A DNA stretch of 64,000 nucleotides from Siderastrea siderea. Taxonomy: Eukaryota > Cnidaria > Anthozoa > Scleractinia > Rhizangiidae. The stretch lies in contig OZ034967.1 of NCBI GenBank assembly GCA_964030785.1, positions 69,751,113 to 69,815,112 of the forward strand, given 5' to 3'. Positions 46,150 through 57,697 of the stretch are shown here, one piece after another. The position numbers were made by a program, and so were the translations under genes. Each line of letters starts with the position of its first letter. The stretch's first letter is position 1. Below the pieces are notes generated by a model. The model saw nothing but the letters and a program-made list of their open reading frames with translations, had not been told where the DNA came from and made no database searches.

Positions 46150-46690
46150 CTGACATTTCATCGGCATTTTACTGGGATTACCCGAAAGGATCTGGGGAGC
46201 TTCGAAGCACTTGTAATAAACGTATCGAAGAAATGTCGCGTAGGTTTTAGCAGCCGCGAAAAAATTCAAGCACTTTGAGGAACACACATTACTTACCGGA
46301 TAAAATAGCTTGAAACTCAAAACTGCTTCGCTTATAGTTACTTAAGTAACCCTTATATTTCGTTCTCTAACTTGAGACCATCGAGATTGAAAACAAACAA
46401 ACAAACACCGTCCAAACATTCTTAACTCTGTGACATAAGTTTTGTGGCTGCAAATTGTCTGAAATTCGAGCACTTTTAAAAATGCACAGAACTGTTTTTG
46501 GAAGCTTTTCAGATATAACAGGTTTAAACAGACAACTGCTTCGCTTATAGTTTTTCAAATAACTGTTATATTTCGTTCTCTAACTAGAGACCATCAAGAT
46601 TCAAAACAAACAAACGCCAAACACGCTTTAATTAAATTGTTATTGTGCCGGCATAAGTTTTGCGGATGCGAAGTAAGCCTATATAAAGTT
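46150..46690. repeat. Three-copy tandem of about 200 bp inside copy 2
   Basis: Units share a GAGACCATCRAGATT start, then AAACAAACA, GGAAGCTTTT and AACTGCTTCGCTTA. Copy 1 has one such unit near 21670-21850, so copy number has changed between paralogues. Confidence 0.75.
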
Positions 46691-47722
46691 AGGCGCTTTG
46701 AGGAACGCACAAAACTGTTTTCGGAAGCTTTTGGGATAAAATAGCTTTAAACCGACAACTGGTTCGCTTAAAAGATTATTACTATTGAAAACGTCTAGGA
46801 CAAGAAAATCGACAGTTGCACAAAGAGATAGACCGGACAGTCAAAATTGAAAGCAAAGCTTGTGCAGTTGTCTTGCGGCTGTGCTTAGACCTACTGTTCT
46901 GAATAAACAAAAACAAAATAAAGGACAGAGAAATCATTTTTGAAAAAAGTTTATTTGAAAACCCGTAAGTTTATACTTAAATGCAATTCGCGTTACACTT
47001 CCAAAATCGCAGGTCGGTCCACGCGAGTGAAATTGGCTGAGCATGGCAAAATATTCAAGAATCTGTCACAAATCTGAGTGCGATTTCTAATAATTTCTTA
47101 AAGTCAAAAGTAAATGACACATTTCTAATGGCAAAAATCAAATTTTCATTTCAAAACGTAATTTCTTTCATCGTAACACTCGAAATCATGTACCTTAGAC
47201 CATTTAAAAACTTCACTTACTCGGTTGTGTTTCAGAACAGGGCAAACGCTCCGCCGTGAAGAAAACAAAGCGATGAAGTCCTTTGAATGCAGCTTTCGTA
47301 ACTTCAACTTTTCGCCTTCTACCAGTATTCTTCTGAACTTTTTCTTTCCATTTATGGATATTAGCTGTTTTTTTTGTCAAGTATAAAACTTCAGTACTCT
47401 CGAGCAATCGTTAAATGCTAAAGAAGCTTAAGCTTTTAAAGAAACCTCTTTTTCAAAACCGACGATGATCATGCGATTTCCCGCCAAGAAAAACGCTGGT
47501 TGCCCAAAAGCACCGCGCGATTTCCCGCCAAGAAAAGATGGCATTTTCTACCCCCATTGGATTGTCTTGCGACTCCCCTCCCCCTCCCACAGAGTCTGTG
47601 CGGACGGACGGACAGACGGTCACCTGACTATTACGCCACAACCAAGATTTCTCGGATTGATAGGTTACCAAATTTCCTTAGCAACAGAGCTCCGCTGGCG
47701 GGCTTTGCCCGCAGGCTCCGCT

Positions 47723-48835
47723 AATATTTATGTGTTCCAGTCTGCATTGCATCAAATAAAATTGTGAGGAATCGCACTCTCAAAATTCTAGTTAAGTGTA
47801 CCAGTCTATAATAATTATGAACTTAGCTATGGGCCACAGCTCTGTTTCTGCAGTGATAAAGATTGAAACTTAACTATGTGTACGTTGTAAACAGCCTCCT
47901 GAGCATTCATGTTTTCATTGGAAGGACATTTGAAAGAGATGTACAGCACGAAATGCCTTGTATTTTGTTTATGAAAAACCTTGCTAAGTGAATTTGGCGA
48001 ATTTCTGGTTTATCTCACTGGCACTTCCTAGAAAGTCCAGAGTAGCCATTCCTCATTGTAGTATTTGGAGCCATTAGTCAGTTTAGTTTAACATGAGCAA
48101 AAGTTTTTTGGTCCACCCTATATACTTTGTTTAAGTGTCTGCTTTTGCACGTTTTTTTTTTCGCTGTTTCTGTTGCACAGGAATTATTTTGGGGCAATCC
48201 CTGAACCTCCCCTCCAAGATTCATTTCCTGTCATAATTCGAATTCTTTTCCGGTGAAAGTGATTGACAGCATTGCTTGTCAAGAAACTTTGCACATTAGC
48301 GCAACTTTGATATGGCATCAAGCGAGACTGTTCCAGTTGAATCGACCGTTCATGCCTTGGAATGAAGTGGCTCCAGACGAAATAGATCAATGGCCGTTTT
48401 TATGCTAGAGACGTTAAAGTCGTCTAGACGTATTTAATGTCTCAGACGTTAATGTCGTATGGTATAAAAACAGGTGGCATTAAAGTAGACCACCAAATAG
48501 AAAGAAAGTAAGATTTCCTAAGAAAAAGACTGGGTTCTATTCTCGGAAGACACTAGACACGACTAAACTCGGTGGCAAATCAATTTAAGTGTGCAAAACA
48601 ACAAATCCACCTACATGTAAACGTGGCGAAGACTTTTCTCGCTTCCTGGCTTCTAAAGTCTTGTACTCGACGTCTTCGAAAAATAAAATAAAAAAGGCAA
48701 AATCAGTCACAGAAGCTGTCTTTGAAAGAAGCACTTGGCCTGTGTGTCGTGGCCAACAAGAGAGAAAGGAAGGAAAGAAGTGGAGACCCTTGTAGAGCCA
48801 GACATATGTAAAACCTAAGTTGCTGCTATTTTTTT
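47723..48835. other. No gene recognised
   Basis: A hairpin-like AGACGTTAAAGTCGTCTAGACG segment lies near 48410. Other open frames lack motifs. Confidence 0.35.
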
Positions 48836-49385
48836 GCTATGTAGGGCTATGTCTTAGCTATGTATAGCTCAAGACTGCCTATGTTATTACTATGTAACAT
48901 GCTACAGTACATAGTCCAGGGTAGGTAAAACATATTTTGAAACTATGCCGAGGCTATTTGAAAATCACATAGTCTTTAAATACATATGTGAACACTAATT
49001 AAAATCTTAACATAGCTTTGACATAGATATTTATTTTCTTTGCTTCTGACAAAGAGTCTATGTATTTACTATGTGACAATTCAACATAGCTTTTAAATAG
49101 CATGCTGACATCCAATTTTATAAGTAAAAGGTTACATAGCTTTAACATAATGCTATTTATTTCCTATGTTATGGCAATGACAAATGAAACATCCTATTTA
49201 TTTACTATGTGATAATCTGACATAGCTGTTAAATAACCATGTTGAAGTTAACATCAAAGGTAAAAGGTGACATAGCTTTTACACAATGCTATTTATTTCC
49301 TATGCTGTGGACATAAACAATCAATGCATCCTATGTATTTACTATGTGACCATCCCACTTAGCAGTGTGCACTCAACAATAAGTG
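48836..49385. repeat. Degenerate tandem repeat, about 130-bp unit
   Basis: Units contain ACATAGCTTTNACA, GCTATTTATTTCCTATG and TATTTACTATGTGA in that order, at about 49010, 49133 and 49265. More diverged ACTATGT motifs extend left to 48840. Stops are frequent, so it is not coding. Confidence 0.75.
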
Positions 49386-50060
49386 TTTTTACAAATGAAA
49401 ATGCAGTCAAACTTCAATTAAGTGGCCACCCTCTTAATTAAGCCACCAGTTATCAAAGTCCCCAAATTATTGTTAGTAGAATACTGTATATAAAAACTCT
49501 TCAAAGTGGCCACCTCTATAAAGTGGCTTCTGCCACCTTTTTGGACATCCCTATGAGGGTTTTCTATTTTCTTTACCCTTATTAAGTAACCACCCAAAAT
49601 CTAATAAATGGACATGGAGGGTCTGAAAAAGGTGATGACCGATTAAGAGTCCGAAATGGGATGCAACAACTTTTAGAAACTTTCAAACAGTTATCCTTTG
49701 CCAAATCAAAATGATCTAGTTTATGCATTGAAGCTCCCTAGTTGAAAGCGACAGACGTATGTGCAGGATTCTTTTAAGTAATACCCTTTGGTATATAGGG
49801 TTCTTTGAGACCTTGTCACAGGATTTTCTTGAAATCAGATTTGTGCGAGAGGATATTGCATTTCCACACAATTTGTGAATACAGTATTAAATAGGCTTTA
49901 TTATTTGCAACAGTAGTCACAAGCCTCCAAGCATGTTTGCATTTGGATAAATTGATGTTTCTACTAAGTCTCATGCTAATAAATTGCTAACACTACTGGT
50001 ATAGACATCATACCATGGAGTTTGTAATGATAACTAATGTGACAATATTTACAGGACAGT
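49386..50060. other. Probable dispersed repeat, no gene
   Basis: The motif AAGTGGCCACC recurs with variants (GTGGCCACCTC, AAGTGGCTTC, AGTAACCACCC) between 49420 and 49600, suggesting a decayed repeat. The rest is unassigned. Confidence 0.4.
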
Positions 50061-51259
50061 GATACTGGACAGTCTTTTTCATAAGAGATCTGGTAGCAGA
50101 CAAAAGTAATATCCAGATGACACATCCACTCTGAGAAATTCTCTCATAATGTTCACCACAGGGACAGCCATGAGTCTAAAAGAGAGAACACAGAAAGTTA
50201 TTAAATAAACATATGAAGCTAACTCTAATGCTCTGATAATCAAACGGAAAATCAGGTGCCCAATTAATGGCGTGCTTGCTATTAACAAAAAATACATAGT
50301 CACTGCAAGTGGTGGTGATACATAAGAAAACATCTAATGCAAAAGACGGTACCTGTTTGATGTCTTCACCCTTGTAATGTGGTTAACCACTGTCCTGTCT
50401 CTGTACTTGGGCAGCTGCTCATCGTCTCTCTCTGAAACTTCTACTACTGCAAAGTACTCACAGGGCAGGTCACAGCTGCAACATTTCTGATGACTGCATA
50501 CTAGTCATCACTCATTTCGAATTCATGACCAATCTTCTGCATACAGGATGCATGGCTTTCGTTACTTTTAGGGGACTCGTGCTATCTAGAGAAAAAATTG
50601 CCTGAGTGCACGCGCAAAAATGACGAATTTAATTCACTCGCAAAAATGACGAATTCAATTAATTGTACAAAGTTTAGAAATGACTAAACTCAACAATAAC
50701 AAAGCTAACCGTCGTAGAATCAGTGCTTAACCCTAAACAGAAGTATAGATGAGTTCTTAGCCCTAATCACTATCGATCAGTGCTTAACCCTAAATACTGT
50801 AGATGAGTGTTTAACCGTTTTGTTTTCATTTGTTTTTCTCGCTAATAAACGCTCGTCATCAAATTTGTCACTCGTCATTTTTTGCGCGTGCATTCAAACA
50901 GTTTTTCACTGTTTTTTTTCCTATGTAGCGCGAGTCCCCTAAAAGTAACGATAGCCGGATGCATCGTGGCCACCAGCTGTAGTTTGCGAACCATCGTTGA
51001 AAGATAATTAGTTTTGTTCATTTCATTAGACAGACATTCGTCTAAAAGTTTTTGCTTTTTAAATGGTGAAGTGTTGCTTCCCAAGTCTACCACGGATGCG
51101 TCTACGAACACCTCGGATGAAAAACTCCCCACGAATGTCAACAACTTCGTCTTCACATGTGGGGCTACTGGAATCAATTTTACGTCGCCATCTTGTTGTT
51201 TTGGGCACTTCTACTGTTGAATCGTACAGCCCACGTCTACTCCATCTTGGCGTGGACAT
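50061..51259 (-). pseudogene. Possible small multi-exon gene, unrecognised, MITE-disrupted
   Basis: On the minus strand, an ATG at 51259 opens a 67-codon frame (STPRWSRRGLYDSTVEVPK). Further exon-like pieces are ASCMQKIGHEFEMSDD at 50965-50490 (split by the MITE 50554-50956), EYFAVVEVSERDDEQLPKYR with a GTACCG donor near 50352, and RLMAVPVVNIMREFLRVDVS (acceptor CTCTCTTTTAG near 50179) ending in a stop. The last two join in phase. A TAG after MSDD and a frame change near TCPC suggest decay. I do not recognise the family. Confidence 0.35.
50554..50956. mobile_element. 403-bp MITE with 8-bp target duplication
   Basis: The left end GGCTTTCGTTACTTTTAGGG and the right end CCCTAAAAGTAACGATAGCC are inverted, with more pairing inward (GCACGCGCAAAAATGACGA against TCGTCATTTTTTGCGCGTGC). 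GGATGCAT occurs at 50546-50553 and 50957-50964. Removing it restores CATGCATCC in the flanking minus-strand reading. No ORF. Confidence 0.88.
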
Positions 51260-52429
51260 TTTACTTTAACTTTTGGGATTTGTGCACTGCGATGTGCATT
51301 ACACTTCAGTCAATTTGAACGCTACATCGGCCGCCATCTTTTGTTTCACAAGAGCCTGGTTACAAATGCAAACTTTGCTTGGTTACCTAGCACTAAGCAG
51401 CAACTCTGGCGGCAACCTCGTCCCCAGGGTCTTCTCGCTTTTCAAAATGGCGGCGGCTCGGGAGAAGACCCTGGCACACAGCAGATCACGTGTCTCCAAC
51501 GAGGATGGAGATGTATTCAAAATGGCGGCTACGGGCGAAAAGGGTGAGAAGAACTGGGTACGAGATGTGGCTAAGGATGGCGGAGAAAGCTGAAGTTCAG
51601 TTCAAGAAAAAATAGGAAAAACAGACACGTTTTGCATGTAAGAGTCTTAGGAATACGGCAAAGTGTTAGAGATCTTGTTTTTGCTGTTCATTGTTTCTTT
51701 TTTGTTATTTTAAAGTTAAGAATAATGGATTTGAGCGTACTCGACTGCCGAACTCCGTACCGCTTAAGTTGATTCAATGTTGCTCAAATGAACATATTAT
51801 ATTTTTGATTCATGAGGCTTTAGGCAATAAATTGTCTTATCGTTACATTGTTACAAATCCGTCCTTCTTAAATATTGTTATAAATCTGTCCTTCTTAAAA
51901 TTACATGTTTCAGCTTTAGACTTTTAAAATATATCAGGCTCAGATTAAGCTTAAAATATAAATCTTATGGAGTGAGCTTAGGCCTTAAATAAAACTAGTG
52001 CTACAAAATATTTATTCTACATGGCTTACATCTCTGTGAGTTCAGTGGAAATGACTCATTTATGGAAATGACTCATTAATTTTTGATCTGGCATATTCCA
52101 GGTGCTGCTTTGGAGGCAGTGATAATCATTTTGACTTTGTTGAATTTATTTGTGCCCATTCTTTGCGCTACAGTTTTGCTTGTACAGTTGTAGATTTCCA
52201 GGGCTTTGTCACTTTTAATATTGTTTTCTACACTTTAGCTTCAGTGAGTCACATTAAACACTAGAACTGAGGAGATTGTGAGACTGTAAACAATGGGAAA
52301 ATAAAGCATTTTAACAGTTCTAGGGATAATATTCCCAGGTGTGAAAAAAACTTCTGCTTAACAACTTCAATCAATTGAGTAACCTGCAGCTGGGTGAAGT
52401 TTGAAATTACCTGAGGGAGTAATACACAA

Positions 52430-52825
52430 GTGATGGAATAGTACACAACTGACGGAGTAATAAACAACTGACGGAATTATCATCCAACTGACTGAGTGTA
52501 ACACAACTGACCGCGTCTGAGACAACTGACTGGGTAATACACAACTGATCGAGTAATGCACAACTGACAGAGAAGCTACAACTGACCGAGTAATGCACAA
52601 CTGACCGAGTAATACATAACTGACAGCGTTATCATGCAACCCACTGAATGGCACAGAACTGGCAGAAAAATGCACAACTGACCAAGTGATGCACAACTTC
52701 CAACTGCAACTTGCAACATGCAACTGACAGAAAGGTTACACAAGTGACCAAGTAACGCACAACTGACGGGGTAATACACAACTGATAGAATTATCGTACA
52801 ACTGACCGAATGATACACAGGACCT
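52430..52825. repeat. Minisatellite, about 20-bp unit CACAACTGACCGAGTAATG
   Basis: About eighteen diverged units. The minus-strand frames reading YYSVSCALL or LGQLCITRSV are artefacts of the repeat. It lies in the central spacer of the 3.1 kb element. Confidence 0.88.
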
Positions 52826-53939
52826 TTGCATCAAATTCCCTACTCGTCGGGCAAGGAAAATACATGTAGCCAAATGTCTGAGGTAAAATACATGTAGCCA
52901 AATGTCTGAGGTATGCCCGCAGGGGAGGGGGGGATGTTGAAGATTCAATTGATCAGCACATAACCTTAAGTTACAAATCCCACTTTTTAGGATGACTCGT
53001 TATTTCTTTGAACCTCTGTTGTAACTTTTAGTGGATTTTTGTGGTGTTCTAATTGGATCTGCAAACTCTTTTCATTTAGCTTAGATTGACATGAGAATAG
53101 TTTAAAAGTATAGACCATCAAAAACTGATATCCACATAAGAGCACCCCAGGTTGATAGCAGTCAATTATGATATTCCTTTCCTTGTTCTTAACTTTAAGC
53201 CCCGATATCAACAAACATGTTTTTCTCACCGGCTATTCTCCGTAAATGTCTTATGGTACTACTGCTTGAGAGAATTCACATAAACATCCAGACATTTTAT
53301 TTTTGGTGATCATTTTCTTTAAAATTTTCTCAGGGCCTGTATGTTTGAACAAGTAGTGATATTGTAAGGAGAAATTAGATGTTTGTTTGTCACTACTGGA
53401 GCTTAAAGGCCTAACTACAAATTCCAATTTCAAAACTTCATGAAATCTTTTCCTCTCCTTTTTTTTTCCTCCTGAAATCCTTTCTTTCCCACTGATTTAA
53501 ATTTTTCAAACACCTTTAAACTACACCCAGATAACTCAATTGATTGAAGTTGTTAAGCAGAAAATTTTTCAAACCTGGGAATATTATCCCTAGAACTGGT
53601 CTAACATGCAAAGAGGACTTTATCTATCCGCTGTTAAAATGCTTTATTTCTCCATTATTTACAGTCTCACAATCTCCTCAGTTCTAGTATTTAATGAGAC
53701 TTACTGAAACTAAAGTGTAGAAAACAATATTGAAAGCGACAAAGCCTGGAGATCTGCAACTGTACAAGCAAAACTGTAGCACAAGGAATGGGCACAAATA
53801 AATTCAAGAAAGCCAACATGATTATCACTGCCTCCAAAGCAGCACCTGGAATATGCCAGATCAAAACTTAGTTTAACCAGTCCATACAACACTGCTCTTT
53901 TCCCATTCCCTTGCACTTCGTTAAATCGAGGTTGCACTG

Positions 53940-53985
53940 TAAATAAGCTTAAATAAATAAGTAAGTAAATAAATAAATAAATGAG
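53940..53985. repeat. AAAT/AAGT microsatellite
   Basis: Run of TAAATAAATAAGTAAGTAAA type tetranucleotides in the right arm of the 3.1 kb element. It is absent from the left arm at the matching position. Confidence 0.85.
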
Positions 53986-54639
53986 TCATTTTCTATTAAA
54001 GGCCTAAGCTCACTCCATAATATTTATATTTCAAGCTTAATCTGAACCTGATATATTCGAAAAGTCTTAAGCTGAAGCATATAGTGTTAAGAAGGATGGA
54101 TTTATAACAATATTTAAGAAGGTCAGATTTGTAACAATGTAACGATAAGGCAATTTATTGCCTAAAGCCTCATGAAACAAAAATATAATATGTTCACTTG
54201 AGCAACATTGAATCAAATAGCGGTACGGAGTTCCGCAGTAGAGTACGCTCAAACCCATTACTCCTACCTTTAAAATAACAAAAAAGAAACAATGAACAGC
54301 AAAAACAAGACCTCTAACACTTTGCCGTATTCCTAAGACTCTTACATGCAAAATGAACTGAACTTCAGCTTTCTCCGCCATTTTGTTTATCTTCACCTTA
54401 GCCACATCTCGTACCCAGTTCTTCTCACCCTTTTCGCCGTAGCCGCCATTTTGAATACATCTCCATCCTCGTTGGAGACACGTGATCTGCTGTGTGCCAG
54501 GGTCTTCTCCCGAGCCGCCGCCATTTTGAAAAGCGAGAAGACCCTGGGGACGAGGTTGCTCTGGCGGTTTTTGCAAAATGACGGCATATACTTCATGCTA
54601 AGCTCCATATAGTCACCCGGCTATCCTATAATATTCTTT

Positions 54640-56812
54640 TAATTACCGCTGCATACCTATCTATACCCCTAATTACACTTGTATGCCTCTAATTACCCTT
54701 GTATACCCCTGATTACCTCTGTATACTCTTGTATACCTATTTATACTCTTGTATACCCCTGATTACCCCTGTATACTCTTGTATACCTCTGTATACCCCT
54801 GATTGCCCCTGTATTCCTCTGTATACCCCTGAATACCCCTGTATACCCTTGTATACTCTTGTATACCTCTGTATACTCCTGAGTACCCATGTATACTCTT
54901 GTGTACCTCTGTATACCCCTGACTACCCCTGTATACTCTTGTGTACCTCTGTATACCCCTGTATACTCTTGTATACCTCTGTATACTCCTGAGTACCCAT
55001 GTATACTCTTGTATACCTCTGTATACCCCTGACTACTTCTGTATACTCTTGATTACCCCTGTATACTCTTGTATACCTCTGTATACCCCTGACTACCCAT
55101 GTATACTCTTGTGTACCTCTGTATACCCCTGTATACTCTTGTATACCTCTGTATACTCCTGAGTACCCATGTATACTCTTGTATACCTCTGTATACCCCT
55201 GAATACCCCTGTGTACTCTTGTATACCTCTGTATACTCCTGAGTGCCCCTGTGTACTCTTGTATACCTCTGTATACCCCTGACTACTTCTGTATACTCTT
55301 GATTACCCCTGTATACTCTTGTATACCTCTGTATACCCCTGACTACCCATGTATACTCTTGTGTACCTCTGTATACCCCTGTATACTCTTGTATACCTCT
55401 GTATACTCCAGAGTACCCATGTATACTCTTGTATACCTCTGTATACCCCTGAATACCCCTGTGTACTCTTGTATACCTCTGTATACTCCTGAGTGCCCCT
55501 GTGTACTCTTGTATACCTCTGTATACCCCTGACTACTTCTGTATACTCTTGATTACCCCTGTATACTCTTGTATACCCCTGATTACCCCTGTATACTCTT
55601 GTATACCCCTGATTACCCCTGTATACTCTTGTTTACCTCTGTATACCCCTGATTACCGCTGTATACTCTTGTATACCTCTGTATACCCCTGATTACCGCT
55701 GTATACTCTTGTATACCTCTGTATACCCCTGACTACTTCTGTATACTCTTGATTACCCCTGTATACTCTTGTATACCCCTGATTACCCCTGTATACTCTT
55801 GTATACCTATTTATACTCTTGTACACCCCTGATTACCCCTGTTTACTCTTGTATACCTCTGTATACCCCTGACTACCCCTGTATACTTATGTACACCCCT
55901 GATTACTTCTGTATACTCTTGTATACCTCTGTAAACCCCTGATTACCCCTGTATCTCTTGTATACCCCTGATTACCCCTGTATACTCTTGTATACCTCTG
56001 TATACCCCTGATTACCGCTGTATACTCTTGTATACCTCTGTATACCCCTGACTACTTCTGTATACTCTTGATTACCCCTGTATACTCTTGTATACCCCTG
56101 ATTACCTCTGTGAACTCTTGTATACCTATTTATACTCTTGTACACCCCTGATTACCCCTGTTTACTCTTGTATACCTCTGTATACCCCTGACTACCCCTG
56201 TATACTTATGCACACCCCTGATTACTTCTGTATACTCTTGTATACCTCTGTAAACCCCTGATTACCCCTGTATCTCTTGTATACCCCTGATTACCCCTGT
56301 ATACTCTTGTATACCTCTGTATACCCCTGATTACCGCTGTATACTCTTGTATACCTCTGTATACCCCTGACTACTTCTGTATACTCTTGATTACCCCTGT
56401 ATACTCTTGTATACCCCTGATTACCTCTGTGAACTCTTGTATACCACTGTATACCCCTGACTACTTCTGTATACTCTTGATTACCCCTGTATACTCTTGT
56501 ATACCCCTGATTACCCCTGTATACTCTTGTATACCCCTGATTACCGCTATATACTCTTGATTACCCCTGTTTAGTCTCGTATACCCCTGATTACCCCTGT
56601 ATACTCTTGTATACCTCTGTATACCCCTGACTACTTCGTATACTCTTGATTACCCCTGTATACCCCTGATTACCCCTGTTTATTCTTTTATACCTCTGTA
56701 TACCCCTGATTACCCCTGTATACTCTTGTATACCCCTGTATACTTTTGTATACCTCTAATTACCCCTGTATACTCTTGTATACCTCTGTATACCCCTGAT
56801 TACCTCCATAAT
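54640..56812. repeat. 2.2 kb minisatellite on a 10-bp unit with higher-order periods
   Basis: The basic unit is G-T-A-T-A-C-C-C-C-T with variants GTATACCTCT, GTATACTCTT, GATTACCCCT and GACTACTTCT. Because 10 is not a multiple of 3, forward frames stay open and give Y-P-C-I-L repeats, which are not genes. A 250-bp superunit is visible: blocks starting GTATACCCCTGACTACTTCT at 55021, 55271 and 55521 are nearly identical. A later superunit of about 319 bp repeats the GTAAACCCCT marker at 55931 and 56250. Confidence 0.95.
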
Positions 56813-56949
56813 CTGAAACCAATTTATCATGCTTCGTTTTTGTTTTGAGTGATTGTAATAAGAATTAGAGATGATAATTCCATTCAGTCTCACAATCTTG
56901 AATTCCCTACGGTCGGGTTACTTTGTTACCGTGCAACATCATTTTCCAC

Positions 56950-57015
56950 CAACCTCGTCCCCAGGGCGCTTTTCCCTCCCGCTCTGAAGGGAAAAGCGCC
57001 CTGGGGACGAGGTTG
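56950..57015. mobile_element. 66-bp perfect hairpin MITE with 10-bp direct repeats
   Basis: Two perfect 28-bp arms begin CAACCTCGTCCCCAGGGCGC and surround a 10-nt loop. CATTTTCCAC flanks both sides (56940-56949 and 57016-57025). The terminal 17 bp are identical to those of the element at 51413-54558. Confidence 0.93.
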
Positions 57016-57025
57016 CATTTTCCAC

Positions 57026-57459
57026 GTGTTATTTACATATTAAGGTGTGAAATCTTTCACCATCAACCGTTAAAATTTTTTTTATACACGAGAAATCTGT
57101 TTGCGTTGGTCGTTTCCTCTTTTCTGGTATTATAGCTCTCTGTTCTGCGTTTTTGAGGGATGTAACTTGTTGAAGTCTTTACAGAGAGTGAGCTATCGTC
57201 TTAATCATATCCCATCAACTCAAGGACATAAAGTAGGTTTTATTCAGTACATTAGAAAATCTCTCTGACTGAGCATTTTGTTGCTAACTTTCATCGATTT
57301 GTTGTGCTCACTTTTACACAACTTTTGTTGTTGAAAGTAATCTTGTTTTGTCTTTTTCTATTTTGTAGAAACTCACTGATCCTACTGGCAAAACGTTTGG
57401 CTGTTCAATGAGTCTTGAGTAGGAACATGATAAGTAAGTTTTTTTTAGTTTATTGTTGT
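57026..57459. other. No gene recognised
   Basis: Short stretch between two MITEs with no coding or repeat signal that I can name. Confidence 0.4.
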
Positions 57460-57462
57460 TTA

Positions 57463-57694
57463 AGCGTGGTTTTCACTAGCGACGCAAGCACAAGCGCAAG
57501 CACAAGTGCAAGCATAACAGCTCTTATTTCACCGTGAAAACGGCTTCGTTTCAAGCAAAAGCACAAGCGCATTCCATTTTTATGCTTGTGCTTGTGCTTG
57601 CCACAAGCACAAGCACAAGGATCAAAATTTGTCCTTTTTGCGTGATTGCAATTGTGCTTGCGTTTGTGCTTGCGTCGCCAGTGAAAACCAGGCT
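57463..57694. mobile_element. 232-bp MITE, TTA target duplication (Harbinger-like)
   Basis: The ends are AGCGTGGTTTTCACT and AGTGAAAACCAGGCT, inverted with one mismatch, and TTA lies on both outer sides. The subterminal sequence is dense in CAAGCACAAG and its reverse CTTGTGCTTG, so nearly the whole element can fold. A 3-bp TTA duplication is the PIF/Harbinger signature (family knowledge). Confidence 0.82.
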
Positions 57695-57697
57695 TTA

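Larger units (their letters stand above)
45567..47722 (+). mobile_element. Uninterrupted repeat element (copy 2)
   Basis: Same ends as copy 1 (TAAAAGCGGAGCC start, CAGGCTCCGCT end). It is collinear with 21165-22000 plus 29809-30531, with no Ngaro-like insertion. At the equivalent site it reads ACAAAATAAAGGACAGAG. It differs from copy 1 by a LINE-tail insertion (45691-45774) and an internal tandem expansion (46150-46690). No transposase was found. Confidence 0.88.
51413..54558. mobile_element. 3.1 kb element with about 1 kb inverted repeats, 9-bp duplication
   Basis: It begins CAACCTCGTCCCCAGGG and ends CCCTGGGGACGAGGTTG. CTCTGGCGG flanks both ends exactly (51404-51412 and 54559-54567). The arms pair in inverted orientation to about 52410 and 53515 (for example TTGATTCAATGTTGCTCAA and its counterpart). 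The centre holds a 20-bp minisatellite (52430-52825) and no transposase. A 9-bp duplication with long inverted repeats fits Mutator-like elements. Confidence 0.9.

Noticed and set aside
52261..52948. Ser/Val/Cys-rich minus-strand frames
   Set aside because: Artefacts of the 20-bp minisatellite. The frame changes between units.
53251..53433. Minus-strand frame in the spacer of the 3.1 kb element as transposase
   Set aside because: 60 residues with no recognisable motif; the element is more simply non-autonomous.
54699..55692. Tyr/Cys/Pro-rich repeat proteins of 63-97 residues
   Set aside because: The 10-bp unit shifts frame every repeat and contains no stop, so open frames are automatic. No start context or splice evidence.
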